The translations under genes and the position numbers were made by a program. A stretch of DNA of 15,960 bases from an uncultured Lachnospiraceae bacterium. Lineage in GTDB: Bacteria; Bacillota; Clostridia; Lachnospirales; Lachnospiraceae. The stretch spans positions 1 through 15,960 of the forward strand of contig CARUOB010000064.1 in NCBI GenBank assembly GCA_949076555.1, read 5' to 3'. Every line of letters begins with the position of its first letter. Position 1 is the first letter of the stretch. The notes beneath the pieces were generated by a model, which was given only the letters and a program-made list of their open reading frames with translations, made no database searches and was not told the DNA's origin. Below, one piece after another: positions 1-6,311 of the stretch.

Positions 1-1
1 G

Positions 2-352
2 TTCAATGATATGCTGGGGTTCCGCACACTTTGTGACAGCTATGGAGAAATTTTGGATATGGCTGCATTAGATAAAATACGTGTGGCAGATATGACTGGC
101 GGCAAGGCAAAAGATGATGGCTATAGGGGAGTGCATGTCTATTTTCAAATGAGCAGTTTCCACTACACGATAGAAATCCAGTATAATACTTTTTATGACA
201 GACAGTTGAATAACTGGCTTCATAAGTATGTCTATAAAAGAAAATATGAAAACCACATAGGAAGCATGTTGCGCCGGGCATATGAAGATGCCAGAATCAG
301 AAATGAAAATGAGTTTAAGGAGGTGTTGGAGAATGTGCTATCTAGTTGCTAA
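2..352 (+). CDS. RelA/SpoT-fold protein (GTP pyrophosphokinase-like), 5' truncated
   Basis: The reading frame is open from the first bases, so the gene begins outside the window and only about 116 C-terminal residues are seen. The segment FNDMLGFRTLCD, then DDGYRGVHVYF, then YTIEIQYNTFYDRQLNNW matches the order of landmarks in RelA/SpoT nucleotidyltransferase domains (D-I-x-G-x-R, GYR-x-x-H, EIQ-x-x-T...W). In that family the domain moves pyrophosphate from ATP to GTP or GDP; some relatives act on other nucleotides or tRNA. The EIQ-x-x-T segment is kept but the sequence is divergent, so the product is uncertain. No TGS, ACT or other regulatory domain follows, so it resembles a stand-alone small synthetase. 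The stop overlaps the next gene by 20 bases, suggesting translational coupling. The fold is fairly secure, the exact reaction is not. Confidence 0.7.
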   Translation, partial: FNDMLGFRTLCDSYGEILDMAALDKIRVADMTGGKAKDDGYRGVHVYFQMSSFHYTIEIQYNTFYDRQLNNWLHKYVYKRKYENHIGSMLRRAYEDARIRNENEFKEVLENVLSSC

Positions 353-557
353 GAAGTTTAATGATGTAGGGTGTCTTGCGCTTCAGATGACGCACGGCCA
401 GCATTTAGCGGATTTTAAAGAAAAGCTGATGCGGGCTGTGGGGTATGATACTATACAGCTTGTGACAATAAGCCGTCCTTCTGCATATGGGGAATATGAG
501 CCTTACCGTTTTGTAGAGACAGAGCAGGAGTTTGAAGATGCGGTGAAAAATATGTGA
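333..557 (+). CDS. small conserved-looking protein, possibly DUF6718-like
   Basis: A 74-aa protein. The ATG at 333 is chosen because AAGGAGG lies about 9 bases upstream inside the end of the RelA/SpoT-fold gene; an in-frame ATG at 282 has no such site. The gene overlaps its upstream neighbour by 20 bases, so the two are probably translated together. The protein opens MCYLVAKKF, has a central GYDTIQLVTISRPSAYGEY stretch and an acidic end (FVETEQEFEDAVKN). No signal peptide or membrane segment is visible. The opening and the SRPSAYGEY block remind me of a small clostridial domain of unknown function (DUF6718 from memory), which I cannot verify here. The function is unknown; its constant partner may be the nucleotide-transferase-like gene in front. 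A terminator follows 35 bases downstream. Confidence 0.65.
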   Translation: MCYLVAKKFNDVGCLALQMTHGQHLADFKEKLMRAVGYDTIQLVTISRPSAYGEYEPYRFVETEQEFEDAVKNM

Positions 558-592
558 AGAAATTTATAAATGATTCAGACAGAATGGGCAGG

Positions 593-622
593 AAAGCAAG
601 TCGGCGTAAGACTTGCTTTTTC
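593..622 (+). terminator. intrinsic terminator after the RelA-like/small-protein pair
   Basis: A perfect 10-bp stem (593-602 AAAGCAAGTC with 610-619 GACTTGCTTT) with a 7-base loop runs into a T stretch. It sits 35 bases after the small gene's stop and ends that transcription unit. Confidence 0.85.
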
Positions 623-720
623 TGTGTCTCAGAGTTAAGATGCATATATAAAAGGGCAGATATTATATTGTGGCTGGCATGTTTTGATTGCTTTTTTCTT
701 ATATGTTTTGGTTTGCTTTA

Positions 721-887
721 GGGTTTTATGGGCAAGACCCGTGCAAGACACATATGTCTTTAAAATGGCTTAAATCCGGCACTCGCAGTTTCCGTAGAGG
801 AAGCGGCTAAAGCTGGGAAGTTCTAAAGAATACTGATTTTTCGAGGGTTTGACAAGTCGTGATGTGGCTTGCCAAACCCTCTTTTTT
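721..887 (+). ncRNA. candidate structured RNA ending in an intrinsic terminator
   Basis: This gene-less stretch carries consecutive local stems: 721-727 with 734-740 (GGGTTTT/AAGACCC), 745-750 with 755-760 (AAGACA/TGTCTT, 4-base loop), 776-780 with 813-817 (CCGGC/GCTGG) enclosing a CGC...TTTCC-GGAA...GCG hairpin at about 784-806, then the strong terminator at 843-887. No convincing ORF or consensus promoter was found at its 5' side, although the region 660-720 is T-rich. I do not recognise a known RNA family in it: I looked for SRP, T-box and common riboswitch signatures and saw none. It could be a free small RNA or a leader attenuator whose downstream reader is the coat protein gene, but that gene has its own promoter at 982-1010, which favours a separate RNA. 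Confidence 0.4.
843..887 (+). terminator. strong intrinsic terminator, 14-bp arms plus T6
   Basis: Arms 843-856 and 868-881 (GAGGGTTTGACAAG with CTTGCCAAACCCTC) pair except for one A-C mismatch, with an 11-base loop and an uninterrupted T run at 882-887. There is no gene immediately upstream, so it must end a transcript from an RNA in 620-840 or from read-through. Confidence 0.85.
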
Positions 888-981
888 GTGGGTAAGATGT
901 GTAAATTCAATTTTTGCCAAACTTACACAAATGAAAAACTTTGCAATCCATATTTCGGCTTGTGAGGTGACGCGAATTTCC

Positions 982-1010
982 TTGTTTTCCCCTGTACAAC
1001 CGTGTATAAT
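982..1010 (+). promoter_or_regulatory. sigma-A type promoter of the CotF-like gene
   Basis: TTGTTT (982-987), a 17-base spacer and TATAAT (1005-1010). The predicted start near 1017 leaves a leader of about 110 bases before the ATG at 1129. Between the terminator at 887 and this promoter only a weak inverted repeat (TGTGTAA 898-904 with TTACACA 923-929) is visible. The vegetative-type promoter is notable for a coat-type protein, which in Bacillus would be expected under sigma-K or sigma-E. Confidence 0.7.
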
Positions 1011-1128
1011 AAATGAAATAGTGTTTGTGAATGGTTTTTAGACGGAATGGCAATACTTGGTGTCAGAGGGCGACAGAGAGTGTATGGCTGCATACTGCTG
1101 CACCGCCCGAAAGAAAGGAGTATTGACC

Positions 1129-1587
1129 ATGATACTGACGGAGAAAGAGACAACCGCACTGCGTGACTTACAGACGCAGGAAAAATCTTGTATCACAAAG
1201 TATGAGAAGTATGCCGCACAGGCGAAGGACACGGAGCTGCAGAGCTTGTTCCGCACACTGCAGCAGGATGAGCAGAAGCATTATCAGTCCATCGGACAAG
1301 CGCTTCACGGCAATGTGCCGGACTGTGACTGCAATGATTCGCAGGGCAAAAACTATGCGCCGAAGGGCACATACAAGGACGGTGCGAACGCTGCGGACAA
1401 GGAACACGACTGTTTTCTTGCCACGGATTGTATCGGAACAGAGAAGCTGGTATCGGGAGAGTACAATACCAATGTGTTCTCCTGTGATAATTCCGGCTTA
1501 AGAAAACTTCTTGCCGACATCCAGATTGAGGAGCAGAACCATGCGGAGATGCTTTATAAGTATAAGCAGGCAAACGCGATGTCGTAG
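1129..1587 (+). CDS. CotF-like spore coat/ferritin-fold protein
   Basis: A 152-aa protein. The ATG at 1129 is chosen over an in-frame ATG at 1057 because AAAGGAG sits 8 bases before it. It has two helical pairs with the ferritin-like pattern: E18, E48-Q-K-H51 in the N-terminal half and E135-Q-N-H138 in the C-terminal half, which in ferritin-like folds bind a di-metal centre. The halves are joined by a cysteine-containing linker (C66, C68, C95, C101, C119), which could crosslink. CotF-domain proteins of Bacillus and many clostridial homologues are annotated as spore coat proteins; the presence of spoIVA shows this is a spore former. Not every member is proven to be in the coat, so a ferritin/rubrerythrin-like redox or storage role is an alternative. 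It appears monocistronic with its own promoter. Confidence 0.75.
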   Translation: MILTEKETTALRDLQTQEKSCITKYEKYAAQAKDTELQSLFRTLQQDEQKHYQSIGQALHGNVPDCDCNDSQGKNYAPKGTYKDGANAADKEHDCFLATDCIGTEKLVSGEYNTNVFSCDNSGLRKLLADIQIEEQNHAEMLYKYKQANAMS

Positions 1588-1611
1588 TTGTTGATGGCCG
1601 GGATCGGACGT

Positions 1612-1651
1612 GAGTAGGAGGAATGCCTGACAGGAGAAATTTCTCCTACTC
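1612..1651 (+). promoter_or_regulatory. mutually exclusive hairpins in front of the sensor kinase
   Basis: GAGTAGGAG (1612-1620) pairs with CTCCTACTC (1643-1651), while an inner perfect 16-base palindrome (1632-1647) uses the same CTCCT strand. Only one can form at a time. No T run follows, so this is not an ordinary terminator. It ends 24 bases before the kinase ATG, just upstream of its GAGGG ribosome site. A role as an mRNA switch or as a DNA operator is inference. Confidence 0.4.
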
Positions 1652-1675
1652 AACGGTTTTGGATGTGAGGGTAGT

Positions 1676-3871
1676 ATGTTTAGTTTTTTGGTGGGTTTAC
1701 AGATCTTAACGGTTCTGGGATGTTTTGGTTTTGTAATACTTATGACGAGACAGCGGGAGAGCGCGCTGTCTAAACTGATGCTCTGCATCGGCTTTCTCGG
1801 TGCCGTCCAAAACGCCGGGTATTTGCTCGAGCTGCTCTCCAGAGATATCGGGGAAGCGATGATTGCCGTACGTGTGCAGTTTATGGGCGGCGCTTTTATT
1901 ACCACCTTTCTCTTTGTCTTTACGGCTAAATATTGCGGACATCGTCTCCCTGCAAAGCTGAAAGCCTTTATGTTTTGTCTGGACGGGCTGGTGCTTTTAT
2001 GTATCTGGGGATATCGTTATACCCCTATCTATTATTCCAGAGTCTCCTTTGTGACAGAAGGTCTTTTTCCGCACCTGATATTGGAAAAGGGACCGCTTTA
2101 TTATGTGTTTCTGGCGCAAATGTTGTTTCATATGATTGGCAGCTTTGTCCTGACGGTGCAGGCGAACAGGCGAGTGGGAAAAGGGAAAAAGAATGTCAAC
2201 ATGTTAGCGCTGGGCGCATGCAGCATTTTTCCGCTTCTGGGATTTATCTGTGACGACTTGCAGTGGATCGAGGGATACGATGCGGTGCCTGCCTGCGAAG
2301 GTCTGGGTATTCTGGGATTCGGAATCGTAGTTATTTTTTATCATATATTTGATATTACTATTACTGCCCACGAGGATATCTTCAAATCCATGGACGAGGC
2401 CGTGCTGATTGTGGATGCGGACGGCGGATTTCTTGAGGCGAACGATAAGGCGAAAGAGCTGTTTCAGAGTCTTGGCAGTTTCAAACGGGGAGAACGGGTC
2501 TGCAAGGAGAATTTAAAAGAGATTTTTGATGGCAATACATATTTTGAACACATAAGCGGCAATCATATCTTTGAGGTACATGCGAATAAAGTCTGGAATA
2601 ATCGTGTGCTTGTAGGGTACTCGATTGTATTTGTAGATATGACCCAGAGCAGGAAACAGTTGGAGCAGATGAAGGCATTAAAAGCGAACGCGGAGAACGC
2701 CAACCGTGCCAAATCGGAATTTCTTGCCAGAATGTCCCATGAAATCAGAACGCCGATCAATGCGGTTCTCGGCATGAATGAGATGGTGCTCCGGGAGTCA
2801 ACGGAAGAGGATGTGAAAAAGTATTCCATGGATATCAAGACGTCGGCCCATGCGCTTTTAGGCGTCATCAATGATATTCTGGATTTCTCGAAAATCGAAT
2901 CGGGGAAGATGGAGATTGTGCCGGCAGAATATGAATTTAACAGTATGCTGAACGATTTGTATAATATTTTTTCCCTGCGCACGCAGGAGAAGGGACTTCG
3001 GTTTGATGTGTCCGTAGATTCGTCGCTTCCTTCCAAACTTTACGGGGACGATCTGCGTATCCGCCAGGTGCTTGTAAATTTACTGACCAATGCAGTCAAA
3101 TACACCCGCAAAGGCACTGTCAGTTTTGAGGTGACCGGAGAGCGGGACGGCACGGATGTGATTTTGCAATTTACGGTACGGGATACGGGGATCGGCATCA
3201 GGCAGGAAGACATTCCGAAACTGTTTTCCGCATTTGAGCGAATTGACGAGGAGAAAAACCGAAATATTGAGGGTACGGGACTTGGCATGAACATTTCCCT
3301 GCAGCTCTTAAAGCTGATGAATACAGATCTGCATGTGGAGAGCGTATACGGGGAAGGCACCCGGTTCTTCTTTGTGCTGCGGCAGGGAGTTGTGGACGCA
3401 GAGCCGATCGGCAGTTTTCAGGAGCGGGCCAGAAAGGCGGCCAAAGAACATAATTATCATGCCAGCTTTACGGCGCCGGAGGGAGAGATCCTTCTGGTGG
3501 ACGATAACCGCGTAAACAGGCGGGTATTCTGCGGGCTTTTGAAGCAGACGCAGGTAAAGATTACGGACGTGGGCAGTGGCAGGGAGTGTCTGGATCATAT
3601 CAGGCAAAAGCGGTATGACGTTATTTTCTTAGACCATATGATGCCGGAGATGGACGGTATGGAGACCATGCAGCGCATGAGGGAAATGCCGGATAATCTC
3701 TGCAGCGAAACGCCGGTTATCATGCTGACGGCCAATGCGATCGTGGGCGCGAAAGAGCAGTATATGGCGGCCGGATTCGATGATTTTCTTGCGAAACCCA
3801 TCGACCAGACGAAGCTGGAGCGGCTTATGATGCACTGGATGCCACAGGAGAAGATTCATAGTAATACATAG
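1676..3871 (+). CDS. membrane-bound hybrid sensor histidine kinase (7TM-PAS-HisKA-HATPase-REC)
   Basis: A 731-aa protein. The first 225 residues are hydrophobic with about seven membrane segments, the arrangement of the HisKA_7TM sensor module. A PAS-like domain follows at about 233-323 (DIFKSMDEAVLIVDADGG), a coiled linker, then HisKA with the phospho-acceptor H355 in SHEIRTP. The HATPase domain has the N-box N472, G1 box DTGIG (503-507) and G2 box GTGLG (533-537). A C-terminal receiver (about 603-722) keeps the acidic pair D609/D610, phospho-acceptor D653, T685 and K707. All catalytic residues for autophosphorylation and phosphorelay are present. There is no Hpt domain and no adjacent response regulator, so the output partner lies elsewhere or the receiver tunes the kinase. 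The ATG at 1676 follows GAGGG closely. The ligand is unknown; intramembrane sensing is a family-level guess. Confidence 0.93.
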   Translation: MFSFLVGLQILTVLGCFGFVILMTRQRESALSKLMLCIGFLGAVQNAGYLLELLSRDIGEAMIAVRVQFMGGAFITTFLFVFTAKYCGHRLPAKLKAFMFCLDGLVLLCIWGYRYTPIYYSRVSFVTEGLFPHLILEKGPLYYVFLAQMLFHMIGSFVLTVQANRRVGKGKKNVNMLALGACSIFPLLGFICDDLQWIEGYDAVPACEGLGILGFGIVVIFYHIFDITITAHEDIFKSMDEAVLIVDADGGFLEANDKAKELFQSLGSFKRGERVCKENLKEIFDGNTYFEHISGNHIFEVHANKVWNNRVLVGYSIVFVDMTQSRKQLEQMKALKANAENANRAKSEFLARMSHEIRTPINAVLGMNEMVLRESTEEDVKKYSMDIKTSAHALLGVINDILDFSKIESGKMEIVPAEYEFNSMLNDLYNIFSLRTQEKGLRFDVSVDSSLPSKLYGDDLRIRQVLVNLLTNAVKYTRKGTVSFEVTGERDGTDVILQFTVRDTGIGIRQEDIPKLFSAFERIDEEKNRNIEGTGLGMNISLQLLKLMNTDLHVESVYGEGTRFFFVLRQGVVDAEPIGSFQERARKAAKEHNYHASFTAPEGEILLVDDNRVNRRVFCGLLKQTQVKITDVGSGRECLDHIRQKRYDVIFLDHMMPEMDGMETMQRMREMPDNLCSETPVIMLTANAIVGAKEQYMAAGFDDFLAKPIDQTKLERLMMHWMPQEKIHSNT

Positions 3872-3896
3872 TATGGGACATATGGAATCTCACATA

Positions 3897-3927
3897 GGGG
3901 AATGCCCAAAATACGGGCATTTTCCCC
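3897..3927 (+). terminator. possible terminator after the sensor kinase
   Basis: AATGCCC (3901-3907) pairs with GGGCATT (3915-3921), extended by GGGG/CCCC (3897-3900 with 3924-3927) across a two-T bulge. The T stretch is inside the stem rather than after it, so termination may be weak and some read-through into the hydrolase gene is possible. Confidence 0.4.
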
Positions 3928-3963
3928 ACAAAATAGATAGAAAGAGAAAGCAGGAAGAACGCC

Positions 3964-4833
3964 ATGAGAGAAAAATTAAAGGTAAAAGTGGAGACGCCGC
4001 AGTATTCCGTGGCGGCGGGCGTGACTTTCGCGCAGGTGGACACGTGGTTTGGACATACGCGAAAGGATTTGAAAATGGATATTATCTATCCAGAGGACGC
4101 GGAGAAGAGGTATCCCTGTGTGGTATGGATTTGCGGCGGTGCGTGGCGGATGATGGACAGATCCGCACATCTGGTTTATCTGTCGGAGCTTGCAAAAAGC
4201 GGTTTCGTGGTGGCGAGCGTGGAATATCGAACGACCAACGAAGGATGTTTTCCCATCCAGCTTGAAGATGTGAAAGCAGGAATACGGTATCTGAGAGCGC
4301 ACAGTGACCGCTACAACATTGATCCGGCCCGTTTTGGTGTGATGGGAGAGTCGGCGGGCGGCTATCTGGCGGCTATGGCAGCGCTTGCGGATGATCCGGC
4401 TTTTGAGGTGGGTGCGTTCAGGGAGTATTCCAGTAAGGTGCAGGCGGCCTGCCCATGGTATCCGCCGTCCGATGTGACCGGGTTTCATTACCCTTCGCCG
4501 GTGGAGGCGGCAGCCTCTATGGAATCGCTGCTGCTTGGAAAAAATGTGATGCTGAATCAGGAGGACGCGCTCAAGATCTGTCCGGTGAGTTTCGTGACGA
4601 AAGATGCGCCGCCTTTTCTGATTATACATGGGGACAAGGATCATACCGTTCCTTTTGCGCAGGGAGAGATTCTGCACGACAAACTGGAAGAGGCGGGAGC
4701 CGATGTGAAACTTCTGGTATTAGAAGGAGCAGACCATGCGGATTTGCCGTTTTTCCAGAGAGAGATTTGGGAGCGGATTATCGGGTTCTTTCAGGCGAAG
4801 CTGGGAGAGGCCAAGCCTGTTAAAAAGGAATGA
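3964..4833 (+). CDS. alpha/beta-hydrolase, esterase/lipase-like (BD-FAE/acetyl-esterase type)
   Basis: A 289-aa cytoplasmic protein with no signal peptide. The nucleophile elbow GESAGG places the serine at 130; HGDKD gives the acid, most likely D226; GADHAD gives H258. A CGGAW motif (57-61) sits where esterases of this kind carry HGGGW/F, the oxyanion-hole segment, so the histidine is replaced by cysteine and one glycine by alanine. Length and spacing fit the small carboxylesterases that deacetylate sugars or cleave short-chain or feruloyl esters. The substrate is not readable from sequence. It heads a close three-gene set: the next ATG is only 12 bases after its stop. AGGAAG lies before the ATG at 3964. 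No clear promoter was seen, so it may share the kinase transcript or have a weak one. Confidence 0.85.
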   Translation: MREKLKVKVETPQYSVAAGVTFAQVDTWFGHTRKDLKMDIIYPEDAEKRYPCVVWICGGAWRMMDRSAHLVYLSELAKSGFVVASVEYRTTNEGCFPIQLEDVKAGIRYLRAHSDRYNIDPARFGVMGESAGGYLAAMAALADDPAFEVGAFREYSSKVQAACPWYPPSDVTGFHYPSPVEAAASMESLLLGKNVMLNQEDALKICPVSFVTKDAPPFLIIHGDKDHTVPFAQGEILHDKLEEAGADVKLLVLEGADHADLPFFQREIWERIIGFFQAKLGEAKPVKKE

Positions 4834-4845
4834 GAAAGGAAAAAA

Positions 4846-5439
4846 ATGAGTTATTATTTGGTAGATTTTGAGAATGTGAAAAAGGATGGTCTCGACGGCA
4901 TCCACAAGCTGGGAGAAGAGGACAAGGTATGTATTTTTTACAGCAAAAATGCGGACAGCATTACCTTTGACCAGCACAGAAGGCTGATCGAATCCAAAGC
5001 GGATATCGAGTTTTGCAAGGTGGATGTGGGGAGCAAGAATGCGCTGGATTTTCAGCTTGCCACACAGCTCGGGTATCTGATTGCCAATCAGGCGGCGGAT
5101 ACTTACTATATTGTCAGCAAGGATAAAGGATTTGAAATCTTGAGCGGCTACTGGAAGAACAGGAGTGTTTCGGTCACGCTGATTGCCGATATTACGGGAC
5201 GCAGCCACGACCACGAGACACAGGAGCTAAAGGGGAAATTGTCGGAAAAGCTGCAGGAGATTTTTAAAGAGGAAAAGGACGTGAGCGTGGATGAGGTTTT
5301 AAAAATCGTCCAGCAGTATAAGACGAAGCAAGGCATTATGAACGCGCTGATGAAGAAATATCCGAGCGCGGACAATAAAAAGTCCAGTAAGATTTATAAG
5401 ACCATCAAACCCCTTCTCTCGGACAAAAAGGGGAGCTGA
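4846..5439 (+). CDS. PIN/NYN-like domain protein, putative ribonuclease
   Basis: A 197-aa protein. The start YYLVDFENVKKDG has the invariant first aspartate (D7) and N10 of NYN/PIN-like nucleases; further acidic residues follow at D68 (NALDFQ) and D93 (VSKDKGFE), the usual three-acid metal site of the fold, with a strand-helix rhythm between them. The C-terminal 70 residues are lysine-rich and helical (KLSEKLQEIF, VLKIVQQYKTKQG, KIYKTIKPLL), plausibly an RNA- or protein-binding extension. Family members cleave RNA, but many are untested. It starts 12 bases after the hydrolase stop with AAAGG in the gap, so the two are probably co-transcribed. The link between an esterase and a nuclease is unexplained. 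Confidence 0.75.
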   Translation: MSYYLVDFENVKKDGLDGIHKLGEEDKVCIFYSKNADSITFDQHRRLIESKADIEFCKVDVGSKNALDFQLATQLGYLIANQAADTYYIVSKDKGFEILSGYWKNRSVSVTLIADITGRSHDHETQELKGKLSEKLQEIFKEEKDVSVDEVLKIVQQYKTKQGIMNALMKKYPSADNKKSSKIYKTIKPLLSDKKGS

Positions 5440-5615
5440 GGAAGGACAGAAGGATAAGTATGGGAAAACAGGAGAAAATAAGGCTGTAAAAGGGGTCTGT
5501 GACAGAAAAGTCAGGCAGCCGACAGTTTAAAAGGCATCAGAAAAAGACATCGGGAAAAGGAAAGCGGAATAGAATATGCGCAAAAAGCGGCGCAGAAATG
5601 AGGAGAAGACTGAAA

Positions 5616-6110
5616 ATGAAAAACAGGAAAATAACAGCGTTAATGACAGGCATTTTGATTTTACTTACGGGCGTATTGTTAAGTGCATGCGGAGGCGGCA
5701 AAACGGACTCGGAGAAGCTGGAAGGTTCTTTACAGGATATGATGGCGTCCCTCTATGCGAATGCGGATCTAGTACAGGATTTCAAGAATAATCTGGACAG
5801 CTATGAGACGGTAGATTTGACGGATGATTTGGAAGTATCCATTCTGGGGACAGACCAGATTACTTATACGGAGGGCGTGGTGTCCATGCCCATGATGTCC
5901 TCCATGGCGTATCAGTGTGTGCTGCTGCGCGTAGACGAGGCGGATGTGGAGAGCGCGAAGCAGGCGCTCAAAGACAATGCCGATCTGGATAAGTGGGTGT
6001 GTGTCAGCGCGGAGACCATGCTGATCGAGAGCAGAGGGGATGTAATCTTCTTTATTATGAGTGATAAGGATACGGCGGCGGCCATGAGCAGCGCGTTTCA
6101 GAAGCTTTAG
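5616..6110 (+). CDS. predicted lipoprotein of unknown function (DUF4358-like, tentative)
   Basis: A 164-aa protein. The ATG at 5616 is chosen because AGGAGAA lies 8 bases upstream and because it gives a clean lipoprotein signal: KNRK, a hydrophobic stretch, then LSAC with lipidated C25 followed by GGGK. The in-frame ATGs at 5499 and 5598 would add a basic tail before the signal. After lipidation the protein would sit on the outer face of the membrane. The mature part has an acidic helix (LEGSLQDMMASLYANADLVQDF), a TYTEGVVSMPMMSS segment and a closing strand-helix (VIFFIMSDKDTAAAMSSAFQ). The overall pattern resembles DUF4358 lipoproteins of clostridia, from memory only. It lies 176 bases after the putative nuclease, and a long palindrome begins right at its stop codon. 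Confidence 0.75.
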   Translation: MKNRKITALMTGILILLTGVLLSACGGGKTDSEKLEGSLQDMMASLYANADLVQDFKNNLDSYETVDLTDDLEVSILGTDQITYTEGVVSMPMMSSMAYQCVLLRVDEADVESAKQALKDNADLDKWVCVSAETMLIESRGDVIFFIMSDKDTAAAMSSAFQKL

Positions 6111-6284
6111 AGGTGAAGGCTAGTGTACTGTATCATTCACATTTCGCCAAATGGCTTGCCTGAATTTCCATCTGCGGCGTTGTCGTCGGTTAACGATGCC
6201 ACCGCATCGCCTCCCTCCTCCGCCGTGCAGACTGAAAATTCATTCTGCGTCATTTGGCTGAAAATGAATGATACAGCACACTAG
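6111..6284. repeat. long imperfect palindrome (MITE-like or giant transcript-end hairpin)
   Basis: The outermost 20 bases (6120-6139 and 6265-6284) are inverted copies with one mismatch; inside, CCAAATG (6147-6153) faces CATTTGG (6251-6257), TGAATTT faces AAATTCA, and CGGCG faces CGCCG, converging on a small apical hairpin GATGC/GCATC around 6195-6208. The arm also extends outward: GGTGAAGGC at 6112-6120 has its partner GCCTTCACC at 7562-7570, now separated by the IS element. The region carries no ORF worth calling. It lies between the convergent lipoprotein and potD genes, so it may have served both as a transcript end, but there is no T run, which makes a MITE-type or other mobile hairpin at least as likely. 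Confidence 0.7.
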
Positions 6285-6310
6285 TACATTGAATATTTAA
6301 TAACTGACAC
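6284..6310 (+). repeat. left terminal inverted repeat of the IS630-family element
   Basis: Matches the reverse complement of 7529-7555 at roughly four positions in five, with identity at the outer GTACA and the inner AATAACTGACAC. Confidence 0.8.
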
Positions 6311-6311
6311 A

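Noticed and set aside
670..700. Possible sigma-54 promoter (TGGC...TTGC) before the candidate RNA
   Set aside because: The GG and GC pairs are 12 bases apart rather than the required 10.
859..1041. 60-codon plus-strand ORF
   Set aside because: It begins inside the loop of the terminator at 843-887 and overlaps the promoter of the coat protein gene; no ribosome site.
3976..4677. Long minus-strand ORF of 233 codons
   Set aside because: It lies entirely opposite the alpha/beta-hydrolase, which has a full catalytic triad; its own translation is rich in H and R with no recognisable domain, a frame shadow.
5499..5615. Longer N-terminus for the lipoprotein gene
   Set aside because: It would put about 39 basic residues before a standard lipoprotein signal; AGGAGAA supports the start at 5616.
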